Below are positions 1-6,569 of a stretch of 8,910 bases of DNA, piece after piece. Source of the DNA: an uncultured Clostridia bacterium (GTDB lineage: Bacteria; Bacillota; Clostridia; Oscillospirales; Ruminococcaceae); NCBI GenBank assembly GCA_945933905.1, contig CAMEQX010000036.1:1-8910 (forward strand). The letters run 5' to 3'. Below the pieces are notes generated by a model. The model saw only the letters and a program-made list of their open reading frames with translations, had not been told where the DNA came from and did no database searches. Within the stretch, counting starts at the first letter, position 1, and every line of letters begins with the position of its first letter. The position numbers were made by a program, and so were the translations under genes.

Positions 1-54
1 CACAGCCAGAGCCTGAGCCATGTTTCCCTTACCAATAAAAGCAACTTTTTTCAT
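1..54 (-). CDS. N-terminus of a Rossmann-fold NAD(P)-binding protein (partial)
   Basis: Only the first 18 codons are inside the window; the gene runs off the left edge. The product begins MKKVAFIGKGNMAQALAV. The pattern of a hydrophobic strand followed by GxGNMAxAL is the N-terminal dinucleotide-binding beta-alpha turn, and it most resembles pyrroline-5-carboxylate reductase (ProC-like) and related NADP oxidoreductases. The ATG follows the stop codon of the thioredoxin-fold gene by one base, so it should be translated as the last visible member of the same operon. Too little is present to name the enzyme. A classical thioredoxin reductase is unlikely, since those begin with a GGGPAG-type motif. 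The Rossmann start is fairly clear; the function is not. Confidence 0.6.
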   Translation of the reverse strand, partial: MKKVAFIGKGNMAQALAV

Positions 55-55
55 A

Positions 56-412
56 TCACACGCTTTCCTTTTCGAGCAGCTTTTTAACCTCGGCGGCTTT
101 GAGCACTTTTCCCATAGAAACAACCTTTTCGTTGACCACAAGCGCAGGCATACTCATCACGCCGCTTTCCATAATTTTCTGCATATCCGTGACGTACTCG
201 ACCTCAACCGAAAGCCCCATTTCCGCGACAGCTTTTTTCGCGTTTTCGTACAGCTCGTGGCACGACTTGCACCCCGCTCCCAGCACCTTTACGCAGCAAA
301 TCCCGTTTACAGCAGCTCCGCAGCAGCTTTTGATATCCATTTCAGCGATATCCTCCGCTGTACAACTGCACTTGCAGGCATTCTTTTCCTCTTTTTTTCC
401 AAAGCTAAACAT
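56..412 (-). CDS. Small thioredoxin-fold protein with cysteine-rich N-terminal extension
   Basis: The 118-residue product ends in a compact thioredoxin-like domain (about residues 39-115) of the 'redox-active disulfide protein 2' / MTH895 type. It has a C48-K-S-C51 redox pair near its start and the cis-proline segment MSMPALVVNEKVV at 86-98. Family members usually begin close to the first strand. Here about 40 extra residues carry seven additional cysteines (13, 15, 17, 30, 31, 39, 40), which suggests metal or metalloid binding, or disulfide relay. There is no signal peptide, so it should act in the cytoplasm. The ATG has an AGGAGG site at 419-424, six bases upstream. It lies 13 bp after the permease gene, and this permease-thioredoxin pairing is a recurrent arrangement. 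A role in reducing the ion or the permease is inference. Confidence 0.85.
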   Translation of the reverse strand: MFSFGKKEEKNACKCSCTAEDIAEMDIKSCCGAAVNGICCVKVLGAGCKSCHELYENAKKAVAEMGLSVEVEYVTDMQKIMESGVMSMPALVVNEKVVSMGKVLKAAEVKKLLEKESV

Positions 413-425
413 AGTTTTCCTCCTG

Positions 426-1436
426 TTAAATTAAGATATTTTGCAGCGCGTTAAACGCATAACCGACAATAATTATTCCGACCGTACAAATCACGATGAA
501 AATGCCCAGCAGCTTCGTTTTGACGGCTTTTCTGAGCATTATCATCGACGGCAAGGAAAGCGTTGTGACCGCCATCATAAACGACAGCACAACACCAAGC
601 AAAGCGCCTTTTCCGAGCAGAGCCTCGGCAATCGGTATTGTGCCGAAGATATCCGCGTACATCGGAACACCCGCGACAGTTGCAAGAACAACGCCAAACG
701 GATTGTTGTCACCGAGCGCCTTGACGATAAAATCCTCGGGAATCCAGTTGTGGATAACCGCGCCGAGTCCCACGCCGATAATCACAAAAGGGAACACCTT
801 TTTCGCCGTGCCGCAAACCTGTTCCCAAGCGTATTTTAGGCGGTCTTTTATGTGTAACTCCTCTTGCGGAATATCAATAGATTTGCCATTTCGGATAAAC
901 TCCTCGACCTGATTTTCGAGGTGCATTTTTTCAATCAGTGTGCCGCCGACAACGGCAATAATCAGACCGATAATCACATAAACAAACGCGACCTTCCAGC
1001 CAAAAACGCTCATCAGCAAAACAAGTGAGCCGAGGTCAACCATCGGCGATGAAATCAGAAACGAGAACGTAACGCCAAGCGGCAGCCCCGCGCTTGTGAA
1101 ACCGATGAAAAGCGGTATCGATGAGCACGAGCAAAACGGCGTGACTGTGCCGAGAAGCGCGGCGATAATGTTCGCGCCGATGCCGTGAAACCGCCCGAGA
1201 ATTTTCTTCGTGCGTTCGGGCGGGAAGAAGCTTTGAATATACGAAATAATGAAAATCAAGACGCCGAGCAGCACCATAATTTTTATCAAATCATAGATGA
1301 AAAACTGCACGCTTCCGCCGATTTTCTCCGTCACGTCAAGCCCGAGCGCGTTCAGCAGGCTGCCGATAAGACGGTTCAGCCAAGCCATTCCGAGAATTTC
1401 GTTCTGAAAGAAATCCCAGATTGATTTAATATCCAT
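426..1436 (-). CDS. ArsP/SO_0444-family permease (putative metal or organoarsenical efflux)
   Basis: A 336-residue polytopic membrane protein of the DUF318/UPF0718 permease family, which includes ArsP (trivalent organoarsenical efflux) and SO_0444-type exporters. The family hallmark TPFCSCSSIP is at 99-108 with cysteines 102 and 104, followed by LISSPMVDLGSL at about 128-138. A second-half counterpart, GVPMYADIFGTIPIAEALL, begins at 256. About eight hydrophobic segments are visible (roughly 49-68, 87-113, 119-143, 148-167, 214-232, 247-265, 275-297, 307-327), with a hydrophilic loop at 170-210. An open frame extends 20 codons further upstream to 1496, but the ATG at 1436 has a strong AAGGAG site six bases upstream and the extension overlaps a hairpin, so 1436 is chosen. 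Location downstream of an ArsR-type repressor supports export of a thiophilic toxicant. The substrate is undetermined. Confidence 0.88.
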   Translation of the reverse strand: MDIKSIWDFFQNEILGMAWLNRLIGSLLNALGLDVTEKIGGSVQFFIYDLIKIMVLLGVLIFIISYIQSFFPPERTKKILGRFHGIGANIIAALLGTVTPFCSCSSIPLFIGFTSAGLPLGVTFSFLISSPMVDLGSLVLLMSVFGWKVAFVYVIIGLIIAVVGGTLIEKMHLENQVEEFIRNGKSIDIPQEELHIKDRLKYAWEQVCGTAKKVFPFVIIGVGLGAVIHNWIPEDFIVKALGDNNPFGVVLATVAGVPMYADIFGTIPIAEALLGKGALLGVVLSFMMAVTTLSLPSMIMLRKAVKTKLLGIFIVICTVGIIIVGYAFNALQNILI

Positions 1437-1455
1437 TGAGTTCTCCTTGCAAATA

Positions 1456-1468
1456 TTCAATAATTGAA
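1456..1468. promoter_or_regulatory. 13-bp perfect palindrome upstream of the permease gene
   Basis: TTCAATAATTGAA is a perfect palindrome around a central base, ending 19 bp before the permease ATG. TTCAA/TTGAA half-sites are typical of ArsR-type operators. A weak promoter-like pair lies across it: minus-strand TTGCTT at 1491-1496 and TATATT at 1468-1473, 17 bp apart, but the -35 matches consensus at only three positions. It could be a second regulated entry point or a chance AT-rich symmetry. Confidence 0.35.
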
Positions 1469-1491
1469 ATATATCTATATATCGTGCATTA

Positions 1492-1518
1492 AGCAAGCCG
1501 TGATTGACACGGCAAGCT
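1492..1518 (-). other. Intercistronic RNA hairpin between the Cys-motif gene and the permease gene
   Basis: Starting two bases after the TAA of the Cys-motif gene, the minus-strand RNA can form GCCGTG / CACGGC (6 bp) around a 5-base loop. The stem continues through a 2x2 internal loop to a further 3 bp (AGC/GCT). No run of T follows, only TTGCTTAATG, so it does not look like a complete Rho-independent terminator. It may instead be a pause, processing or stability element that sets the relative expression of the permease, or a degenerate attenuator. Confidence 0.45.
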
Positions 1519-1519
1519 G

Positions 1520-1963
1520 TTATTCAAACTCCGCGAGAACGCTTTCAAGCACCTCAACCGCACATTTTATCATCTTCGGGCAAACGTCCCCGAACAGCCC
1601 TTTTTCCTTTATACAAGCCATTTCCTCGGGCTTTGTCAAATCATAACCGAGCAAGTCGCGGCAAACGATTGAGCCGTTGATTTCCTTGAAACGCTTGGTG
1701 TATTCAACGGCGATTTGGTATGCGCGGGATTTTTGCTCGTTGTTGTCTGCTTCAAAATGACCGTACTTCAAGCCGAGAACAAGCAGCGCCCCCGAAACCG
1801 CGCCGCAGATTTCACCGTTTCTCGCGCCGCCGCCGAAAGATGTACCGAGCTTCAGCGCGAGCGTTTCGTCAAGGTTAAAATCGAGCGCAAACGCTGTCAG
1901 AACGGCTTGCGAGCAGTTAAAATTGTTTGAAAACAGTTCAAGTGCTTTTTCGGACTTTGTCAT
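1520..1963 (-). CDS. C_GCAxxG_C_C family cysteine-motif protein
   Basis: A 147-residue soluble protein of the C_GCAxxG_C_C family, a small group of uncertain biochemical role in anaerobes, often linked to redox or metal chemistry. The signature is complete: NCSQAV with C17, a GGG glycine stretch at 44-46, the C53-GAVSG core (GEICGAVSGALLVLGL at 50-65), then C101, C117, C128 and C134. The start at 1963 is preferred because GAGG lies six bases upstream and family members start at this point (MTKSEKALELF). An in-frame ATG at 1981 would add six residues and overlap the repressor stop as ATGA. Either way it is translationally close to the ArsR gene. No transmembrane segment or signal peptide is seen. 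A role as a cytoplasmic metal or metalloid sink or redox partner is inference. Confidence 0.88.
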   Translation of the reverse strand: MTKSEKALELFSNNFNCSQAVLTAFALDFNLDETLALKLGTSFGGGARNGEICGAVSGALLVLGLKYGHFEADNNEQKSRAYQIAVEYTKRFKEINGSIVCRDLLGYDLTKPEEMACIKEKGLFGDVCPKMIKCAVEVLESVLAEFE

Positions 1964-1977
1964 AGTTTTCCTCACTT

Positions 1978-2250
1978 TCATTTACGCCTAAGAAATTCAA
2001 GATATTTCTGTGCTTTTTCAATACCTTCGTCTGAGAGCGAATAGTGTATCCATTTGCCGTCTTTTCTCCCGACAACAATCCCGCTGTCGCACAGTATTTT
2101 CATATGGTGAGAAAGAGTAGGCTGCGTTATGTTCATTTCCTCAAGCAGCAGGCAAGCGCACTTTTCCCCGCCCAGCAAGAGCAGTAAAATCCTAATTCTG
2201 TTTTCATCGCAGAATGCTTTGAAAATTGTTGCAATTTCTTTCTCGTTCAA
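1978..2250 (-). CDS. ArsR/SmtB-family metal-responsive repressor
   Basis: A 90-residue winged-helix repressor. It has the N-terminal helix FKAFCDENRIRILLLLL, then the metal-box-like segment GEKCACLLLEEM (C31 and C33, equivalent to the ELCVCDL box of ArsR). The recognition helix is ITQPTLSHHMKILCDSGIV, and the wing is VVGRKDGKWIHYSL. C14 and C54 are further candidate ligands. Proteins of this family dissociate from the operator on binding As(III), Sb(III) or soft metals. A GTG at 2259 is in frame, but the only good ribosome binding site, GAGGTG, abuts it directly; the same site is six bases from the TTG at 2250, which is therefore chosen. It is the first gene of the minus-strand cassette and probably autoregulates through the repeat at 2275-2301. 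Confidence 0.9.
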   Translation of the reverse strand: MNEKEIATIFKAFCDENRIRILLLLLGGEKCACLLLEEMNITQPTLSHHMKILCDSGIVVGRKDGKWIHYSLSDEGIEKAQKYLEFLRRK

Positions 2251-2274
2251 CTTTTTCACCTCACATTGAAATTT

Positions 2275-2301
2275 ATCTATTTGATATTATACAACATAGA
2301 T
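2275..2301. promoter_or_regulatory. Candidate ArsR operator: inverted repeat over the -10 region
   Basis: The hexamers ATCTAT and ATAGAT form inverted arms 15 bp apart. On the minus strand the arms extend to ATCTATGTTG and CAAATAGAT, matching except for one inserted base. The repeat spans the -10 box and probable transcription start of the arsR promoter. This is where ArsR/SmtB repressors commonly bind imperfect inverted repeats to block polymerase. Assignment to this repressor is inference from position and family. Confidence 0.55.
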
Positions 2302-2314
2302 TTAGATTTGTCAA
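2286..2314 (-). promoter_or_regulatory. Consensus sigma-A promoter of the arsR-permease cassette
   Basis: On the minus strand TTGACA (2309-2314) and TATAAT (2286-2291) are both perfect consensus hexamers separated by exactly 17 bp. The -10 box ends about 35 bp before the chosen arsR start. Such a perfect promoter would be strongly active unless repressed, which fits a toxin-inducible operon held off by ArsR. A perfect 10-bp palindrome, AGAAATTTCT, lies at 2325-2334 between this -35 and the divergent one. Confidence 0.88.
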
Positions 2315-2344
2315 TATGTTTTTAAGAAATTTCTAGTTTACATC

Positions 2345-2373
2345 TTGACATTACAAAATTTTTGTGATATACT
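2345..2373 (+). promoter_or_regulatory. Extended -10 promoter of the regulator-hydrolase unit
   Basis: TTGACA (2345-2350) and TATACT (2368-2373) are 17 bp apart, and the bases TGA just before the -10 give a TGn extended -10 element. The regulator ATG is at 2405 with GGAGG at 2395-2399. The promoter points away from the arsR promoter, with 30 bp between the two -35 boxes. A second perfect palindrome, TGATATCA, sits at 2373-2380 around the expected transcription start. Confidence 0.85.
2351..2367. promoter_or_regulatory. 17-bp near-perfect palindrome filling the promoter spacer (candidate operator)
   Basis: TTACAAAATTTTTGTGA is symmetric at seven of eight base pairs around its centre and occupies exactly the interval between the -35 and -10 boxes. 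A dimeric repressor bound here would exclude RNA polymerase. The most economical candidate is the winged-helix protein encoded immediately downstream, acting on its own operon; this is inference. Confidence 0.5.
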
Positions 2374-2404
2374 GATATCAACAATGATACTAGTGGAGGA
2401 AAAT

Positions 2405-2923
2405 ATGGAAAAACTACTAAAAGTACTCACCGACCCCGTTTCAAACAAGATTTTGCAGATGATAAGAGTTAAAAAGCAGATGTCGATTTCCGAGATTTTG
2501 TCGGAAAACCAAAGTGTTCCGCGGGCTACCGTGTATCGTAAAATCGAGAAAATGCTGGAGGTCGGGGCGATTTGCGTTGCGCAGACGCGAAAGGTGAGAG
2601 GGCAGACCGAAAACATCTATGCCGTTAAGGAGATGTATATTGCAAATCCCGCGTCCGATGAGGACGGAATGAAAATTGTAACTATTGGTCTGATGCAAAT
2701 TCTTGACCTGTTCAATAAGTATTTCAGCAGCGGGGAAGCCGACGTTGAGCGGGATAAGCTTTTTCTGTTGAATTACGCGATTGAGCTGTCCGACGAGGAT
2801 TATTCCGAGATGACGAAAGAGATTTTAGGTGTTGTTGACAAATATCAGAAAAAGAAGAGCGAAAACACAAAATTCCGCAATCTGTACTTAATTTCTGCAC
2901 CGAAAGGAGAAATCAATGAGTAG
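2405..2923 (+). CDS. Winged-helix transcriptional regulator with C-terminal effector-like domain
   Basis: A 172-residue protein. Residues 1-75 form an ArsR/HTH_20-like winged helix: helix DPVSNKILQMIRV, then MSISEILSEN, recognition helix VPRATVYRKIEKM (38-50), and a wing around 56-73. Residues 85-172 are a mostly helical acidic domain that probably dimerises or binds an effector. It has no CxC metal box, and its only cysteine is C57, so it should respond to something other than a metal. An in-frame ATG occurs upstream in the promoter, but the ATG at 2405 has a GGAGG site five bases upstream and lies after the promoter. Its end overlaps the hydrolase gene by 8 bp, so the two are translationally coupled. 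It probably controls that hydrolase and itself. Confidence 0.85.
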   Translation: MEKLLKVLTDPVSNKILQMIRVKKQMSISEILSENQSVPRATVYRKIEKMLEVGAICVAQTRKVRGQTENIYAVKEMYIANPASDEDGMKIVTIGLMQILDLFNKYFSSGEADVERDKLFLLNYAIELSDEDYSEMTKEILGVVDKYQKKKSENTKFRNLYLISAPKGEINE

Positions 2924-3914
2924 ATCAATGAAGAACGCGGTTTTGTTCCCCGAAACCGAAAACGGAATTTACCGCTATGAATTTCCCGTGATAAACGGCA
3001 TAAAGCAGTATATTCAGATAAGAGGCAAAGACAAAACAAACCCGATTTTGCTGTTTGTTCACGGCGGACCGGGCGGTTCTCTGGCGGGACTTTGTCACGT
3101 TTTGCAGTCAAGCTGGGAGGAAAAATTTACCGTGGTAAACTGGGACCAGCGCAACACCTGTAAGACTTTTTTCGCGAACAAGGATAAAGCAAGTGAAATC
3201 GCGCGGACGGGCACTCTTGATGATTATGATCGTGATATCGACGAGATTATCGCGTATCTTAACACGGTCTGCGAGTTCGACAAGCTTATTCTTATGGGCT
3301 TTTCGTGGGGAAGCGCGATTGCTTCGGAATATGCGAAACGTCACTCGGAAAATCTGCTTTGTTATATCGGCGTAGGGCAGTACACCGACTTTTTCGAGGG
3401 CTTTGAGAAAACGTGTGAAACAGTTCGGAAAGCGGCTTTGGAGAGCAAAAACGAGAGCGATTTGAAAAAGCTCGAATATTTCAAAAGCACAATTCCCTCT
3501 GAGCCGAAAATGAACGCGGAATTCTACAAGAGCTATCGGATTTACAATATTCTCGGCTCAAAATACATCTCAAAACACGCAAAGTCTTTTCCCGTAAATG
3601 AGCTGATGAAATCTCCGTTTTTGAATTTCAAGGAGAAAAAGACGTTTTTCAAGCAGGATTTCAGACTGTTTGACGAGACATACAAAACAATGATGACATA
3701 TAATTTCGGCAAAAATATCCGCTTTGAAATCCCCGTGTTTTTTGTTTTCGGAAACGAGGATTACGTCTGCCACGCAAGCCTGTTTGAGAAATATTTCGCC
3801 GAAATTACAGCTCCCGAGAAAAAGCTTGTTATTCTTGAAAACGCGGGACATAGCTGTTTTTATGACCAATCGGAACGCTTCTTAGACGCAATCTTCTCGT
3901 TTTTACCCGAATAG
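2916..3914 (+). CDS. Alpha/beta hydrolase, proline iminopeptidase-like (peptidase S33 type)
   Basis: A 332-residue cytoplasmic serine hydrolase without a signal peptide. HGGPGGS at 49-55 forms the oxyanion-hole motif typical of proline iminopeptidases. WDQR at 76-79 is conserved, but the following residues are NTCKT instead of the usual G-x-G-x-S. The nucleophile elbow is GFSWGS with Ser130, the likely acid is Asp282 in GNEDYV, and the catalytic histidine is His312 in AGHS, so the triad is complete. The cap domain (about 155-265) is charged and rich in lysine and aromatics. The start at 2916 has an AAAGGAGA site five bases upstream, inside the end of the regulator gene. The fold and catalysis are secure. 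The substrate (N-terminal proline peptide, other amide or ester) is unknown, and the altered WDQR loop argues against copying the aminopeptidase label uncritically. Confidence 0.88.
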   Translation: MSRSMKNAVLFPETENGIYRYEFPVINGIKQYIQIRGKDKTNPILLFVHGGPGGSLAGLCHVLQSSWEEKFTVVNWDQRNTCKTFFANKDKASEIARTGTLDDYDRDIDEIIAYLNTVCEFDKLILMGFSWGSAIASEYAKRHSENLLCYIGVGQYTDFFEGFEKTCETVRKAALESKNESDLKKLEYFKSTIPSEPKMNAEFYKSYRIYNILGSKYISKHAKSFPVNELMKSPFLNFKEKKTFFKQDFRLFDETYKTMMTYNFGKNIRFEIPVFFVFGNEDYVCHASLFEKYFAEITAPEKKLVILENAGHSCFYDQSERFLDAIFSFLPE

Positions 3915-3921
3915 CAGCAAC

Positions 3922-6552
3922 TCATTTTATCACTTCACTCAGTGTGTCAATAACCTCTTTTATGTTTATCGGCTTGGAAATAAATCCGTTCATTCCGCAG
4001 GACAGCGCTTGATTTCTGTCCTCGTTGAAGGCGTTTGCAGTCATCGCGATAATCGGAATTTCCGACAGAGCCTTGTCCTTGAGAGAACGTATGCGTTTTG
4101 TCGCCTCATACCCGTCCATCAGCGGCATTTGAATATCCATCAGAATAAGGCTGTATTCGCCCTTTTCGGACGCCTTCACCTTTTTGACAGCTTCCTCGCC
4201 GTTTGCGGCAGTGTCGATGATGAAATCGTATTTCTTGAGTATCTCCACGGCAATTTCACGGTTGAGCTCGTTGTCCTCAACCAACAGCAAATGCTTGTTT
4301 TTAAAGCGGGAATTTGAAACTGTGGGAAGAATTCCTTCGCTTTGCTTTTTTTGATGACCGAAAGCAGTCAAAAGAGCCTCGCTCAAATCCGACAAGAACA
4401 TAGGCTTTGTGCAGAAAGCGTTTACTCCGGAAGCTTTTGCTTTGGCTTCAATATCCGAAAAGTCATACGCGGAAAGAATAATAACCGGCGCGTCGCCTTC
4501 TAAAGAGCGGATTTGTTTGGAAATCTCAATTCCGTTTATATCGGGTGTTTGCAAATCGATGATATAGGCGCGAAAAGGGTCGCCAAGCTTTGCAGCTTGT
4601 TCCGCTAGGAGAAGCGCGTCTTTTCCCTGAGCTGTACATTCCGCGCGCAGCCCCGCCTGAGAAAGCATTTTTGCAGCGCTTTCGCAGATGTTCAAATCCT
4701 TATCGACAACCAGCGCCCTTAAGCCGTCAAGCTCGGCTATATTCTTTGATATGTGTTCTTTATCTTGCAGGCGCAGGGTTAGTCTGACGATAACCTCCGT
4801 TCCGTGACCTTGCTCGGTGAATACATCAATGGTGCCGCCCATCATTTCGACAATATTTTTGGTTATTGTCATTCCGAGACCCGTACCTTGAATTTTGCTG
4901 ACGGTTGTGGAGCGTTCGCGCTCAAACGGGGAGAACAGCTTGTCCGCAAAATCGGGGCTTATACCGATACCCGTATCCTTCACGCGTATTTCATACACGC
5001 CCTTGCCCTCGGGTGAGTTCTCCGACTGAACAAGGCATATTGAAACCGTTTTGCCCGAGGGAGTAAACTTGATTGCGTTTGAAATCAGATTTAGCAGAAT
5101 TTGATTTAGCCGTGTTTTGTCGCAGAAAACGTTTTCATCGGAAATATTCGCCGCGTCTATATACAGCTCCACTTGCTTTTCGTGAATTTGCCCGCCGATG
5201 ATTGTTTTTATATCGTGAAGAACATCGATAAGATTGACCTCTGTTTCCTCCAAATGAACCATACCGCTTTCGATATGGCTCATATCAAGCACTTCGTTTA
5301 TAAGCGACATCAGATGATTTCCCGAGGAGAGAATTTTTGACAGATAATCCTGAACCTTTTCCTTTTCGTTAATGTTGTTTACAGCAAGGGTTGTGTATCC
5401 GATAATTGCGTTCATAGGCGTGCGGATATCGTGAGACATATTTGATAGAAAACGGCTTTTCGCCTGACTTGCTTCTCTTGCAATCATAAGCGCGTCCTCT
5501 GTAACGATTTTTGCCTGTTCAAGAGAATTGTTGAGCTCCTCAAGCTTTTTCTTTTCCTCGCGCGCCTTATGGATATCTATGCTGATAAGGACAACCAGCG
5601 CCATTGCTATTATTACAACAACCATAGACGCAATAATCGACGTTTTTCCGATAGTTGAAATGCTGCTTTCAAGCTCGCCCAAAACCGAGTCATAGTCCAC
5701 GGTAATTGTCACAAACCAGTCATACCCCTCGGGCTTCGCGTAGCTTATGATGTAGTCCTCTCCGTCTCTTAGCTTGACGTGAATTGCGTGATTTTCACCG
5801 TTCAGCAGGCTTGCTTTGAAGCTCTCAAGGTCGCTTATTCCATAGCCCTCATAAAACTCCGCTGAGTCGGGGAATTTGAAAAAATAATAGCTTTGCTGAG
5901 ATTTTTCCGTATTGTCCGTGCGAAACAGAACAAGACCTTCCTTGTTGACAATACGGATTTTTCCTTCTCCCGCATAGGATTCAAGAGACAGAAGCTCCAT
6001 AAAGGTATCAAGACGAAAATATCCCATTATGTAGCGGATTTCCATTTGTCCCAGCGAAACGGGTTTTATGGGCATTCCGAAAAGCAGCGAATCCTGCTCG
6101 CCATGCTGATGAAGAACGCAAATTCTCTGCTGTTCACGAAAAAGAGGGAAGATGTCTGCCGTGAGGTTTATATAGCCCTTTTCTCCGTTTTGGTCGATAT
6201 ACTTTCCGTCGCCGTCAATCATCTGAAGGTTATAAGCGTCACCCAGACTTGCTTTGAGATAGGCAACCGCCTGTGCTTCCATACTTGCCTGTTCTGAGCC
6301 GCTTGTAGAACTGCTGATGGACGACAGCCCGCATTCAATCATCTCCATACGTCTTTGTATGTTGTACATCTGATTGTTCAGCACCTCCTGCACCTGATAG
6401 GCGCTTTCGGAGAGAAGCTTGAGAGCAGTTTTTTCGCTGACATCGTTGACGTAGGAAAGCGTGTTTTTTTGCAGAAAAAACACAACAACAAGCGCGGTAA
6501 TCAGCACCAAAACAATCAGCGCCGCCTTAATCTTTACCCTGTTCAAAGACAA
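3922..6552 (-). CDS. Membrane hybrid histidine kinase with Cache-like sensor and two receiver domains
   Basis: An 876-residue sensor kinase. Membrane segments at about 9-28 and 305-325 bracket a roughly 275-residue extracytoplasmic region with a dCache/PDC-like pattern (strand motifs around 105-125 and 198-212, [16 protein letters not shown] at 277-291). A helical linker (328-365) leads to HisKA with [11 protein letters not shown] and phospho-accepting His374. The ATPase domain has the N-box [10 protein letters not shown] (Asn492), DTGIGI (526-531) and GTGLG (556-560). Receiver 1 (about 611-730) has Asp666, Ser694 and Lys716, but Lys618 replaces the second acidic residue. Receiver 2 (about 753-875) is canonical: Glu759, Asp760, Asp806, Thr838, Lys860. 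There is no DNA-binding output, so the phosphoryl group must pass to another protein. The start is TTG, with AAGGGGG just upstream; a second TTG at 6546 is possible. It lies 17 bp after the lipoprotein gene. Confidence 0.93.
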   Translation of the reverse strand: MSLNRVKIKAALIVLVLITALVVVFFLQKNTLSYVNDVSEKTALKLLSESAYQVQEVLNNQMYNIQRRMEMIECGLSSISSSTSGSEQASMEAQAVAYLKASLGDAYNLQMIDGDGKYIDQNGEKGYINLTADIFPLFREQQRICVLHQHGEQDSLLFGMPIKPVSLGQMEIRYIMGYFRLDTFMELLSLESYAGEGKIRIVNKEGLVLFRTDNTEKSQQSYYFFKFPDSAEFYEGYGISDLESFKASLLNGENHAIHVKLRDGEDYIISYAKPEGYDWFVTITVDYDSVLGELESSISTIGKTSIIASMVVVIIAMALVVLISIDIHKAREEKKKLEELNNSLEQAKIVTEDALMIAREASQAKSRFLSNMSHDIRTPMNAIIGYTTLAVNNINEKEKVQDYLSKILSSGNHLMSLINEVLDMSHIESGMVHLEETEVNLIDVLHDIKTIIGGQIHEKQVELYIDAANISDENVFCDKTRLNQILLNLISNAIKFTPSGKTVSICLVQSENSPEGKGVYEIRVKDTGIGISPDFADKLFSPFERERSTTVSKIQGTGLGMTITKNIVEMMGGTIDVFTEQGHGTEVIVRLTLRLQDKEHISKNIAELDGLRALVVDKDLNICESAAKMLSQAGLRAECTAQGKDALLLAEQAAKLGDPFRAYIIDLQTPDINGIEISKQIRSLEGDAPVIILSAYDFSDIEAKAKASGVNAFCTKPMFLSDLSEALLTAFGHQKKQSEGILPTVSNSRFKNKHLLLVEDNELNREIAVEILKKYDFIIDTAANGEEAVKKVKASEKGEYSLILMDIQMPLMDGYEATKRIRSLKDKALSEIPIIAMTANAFNEDRNQALSCGMNGFISKPINIKEVIDTLSEVIK

Positions 6553-6569
6553 TGCACCCCCTTAGCGCG

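Noticed and set aside
20..454. Plus-strand open frame of 144 codons near the left edge
   Set aside because: It lies opposite the thioredoxin-fold gene and the Rossmann start, has no family signature, and the minus-strand genes have good ribosome binding sites and motifs.
1437..1496. Twenty-codon N-terminal extension of the permease
   Set aside because: It would start inside the intercistronic hairpin without a ribosome binding site, whereas the ATG at 1436 has AAGGAG at ideal spacing.
1468..1496. Internal promoter before the permease (TTGCTT, 17 bp, TATATT)
   Set aside because: The -35 matches consensus at only three positions and lies within the hairpin; noted with the palindrome but not called as a promoter.
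1492..1518. Rho-independent terminator after the Cys-motif gene
   Set aside because: The stem is good but no T-run follows on either strand, so it was recorded as an RNA hairpin only.
2345..2404. Twenty-codon N-terminal extension of the winged-helix regulator
   Set aside because: It would be encoded within the -35/-10 promoter region; the ATG at 2405 has a strong GGAGG site downstream of the promoter.
6553..6569. Separate promoter for the kinase gene
   Set aside because: The gap is 17 bp and contains only the ribosome binding site; no promoter hexamers were recognised.
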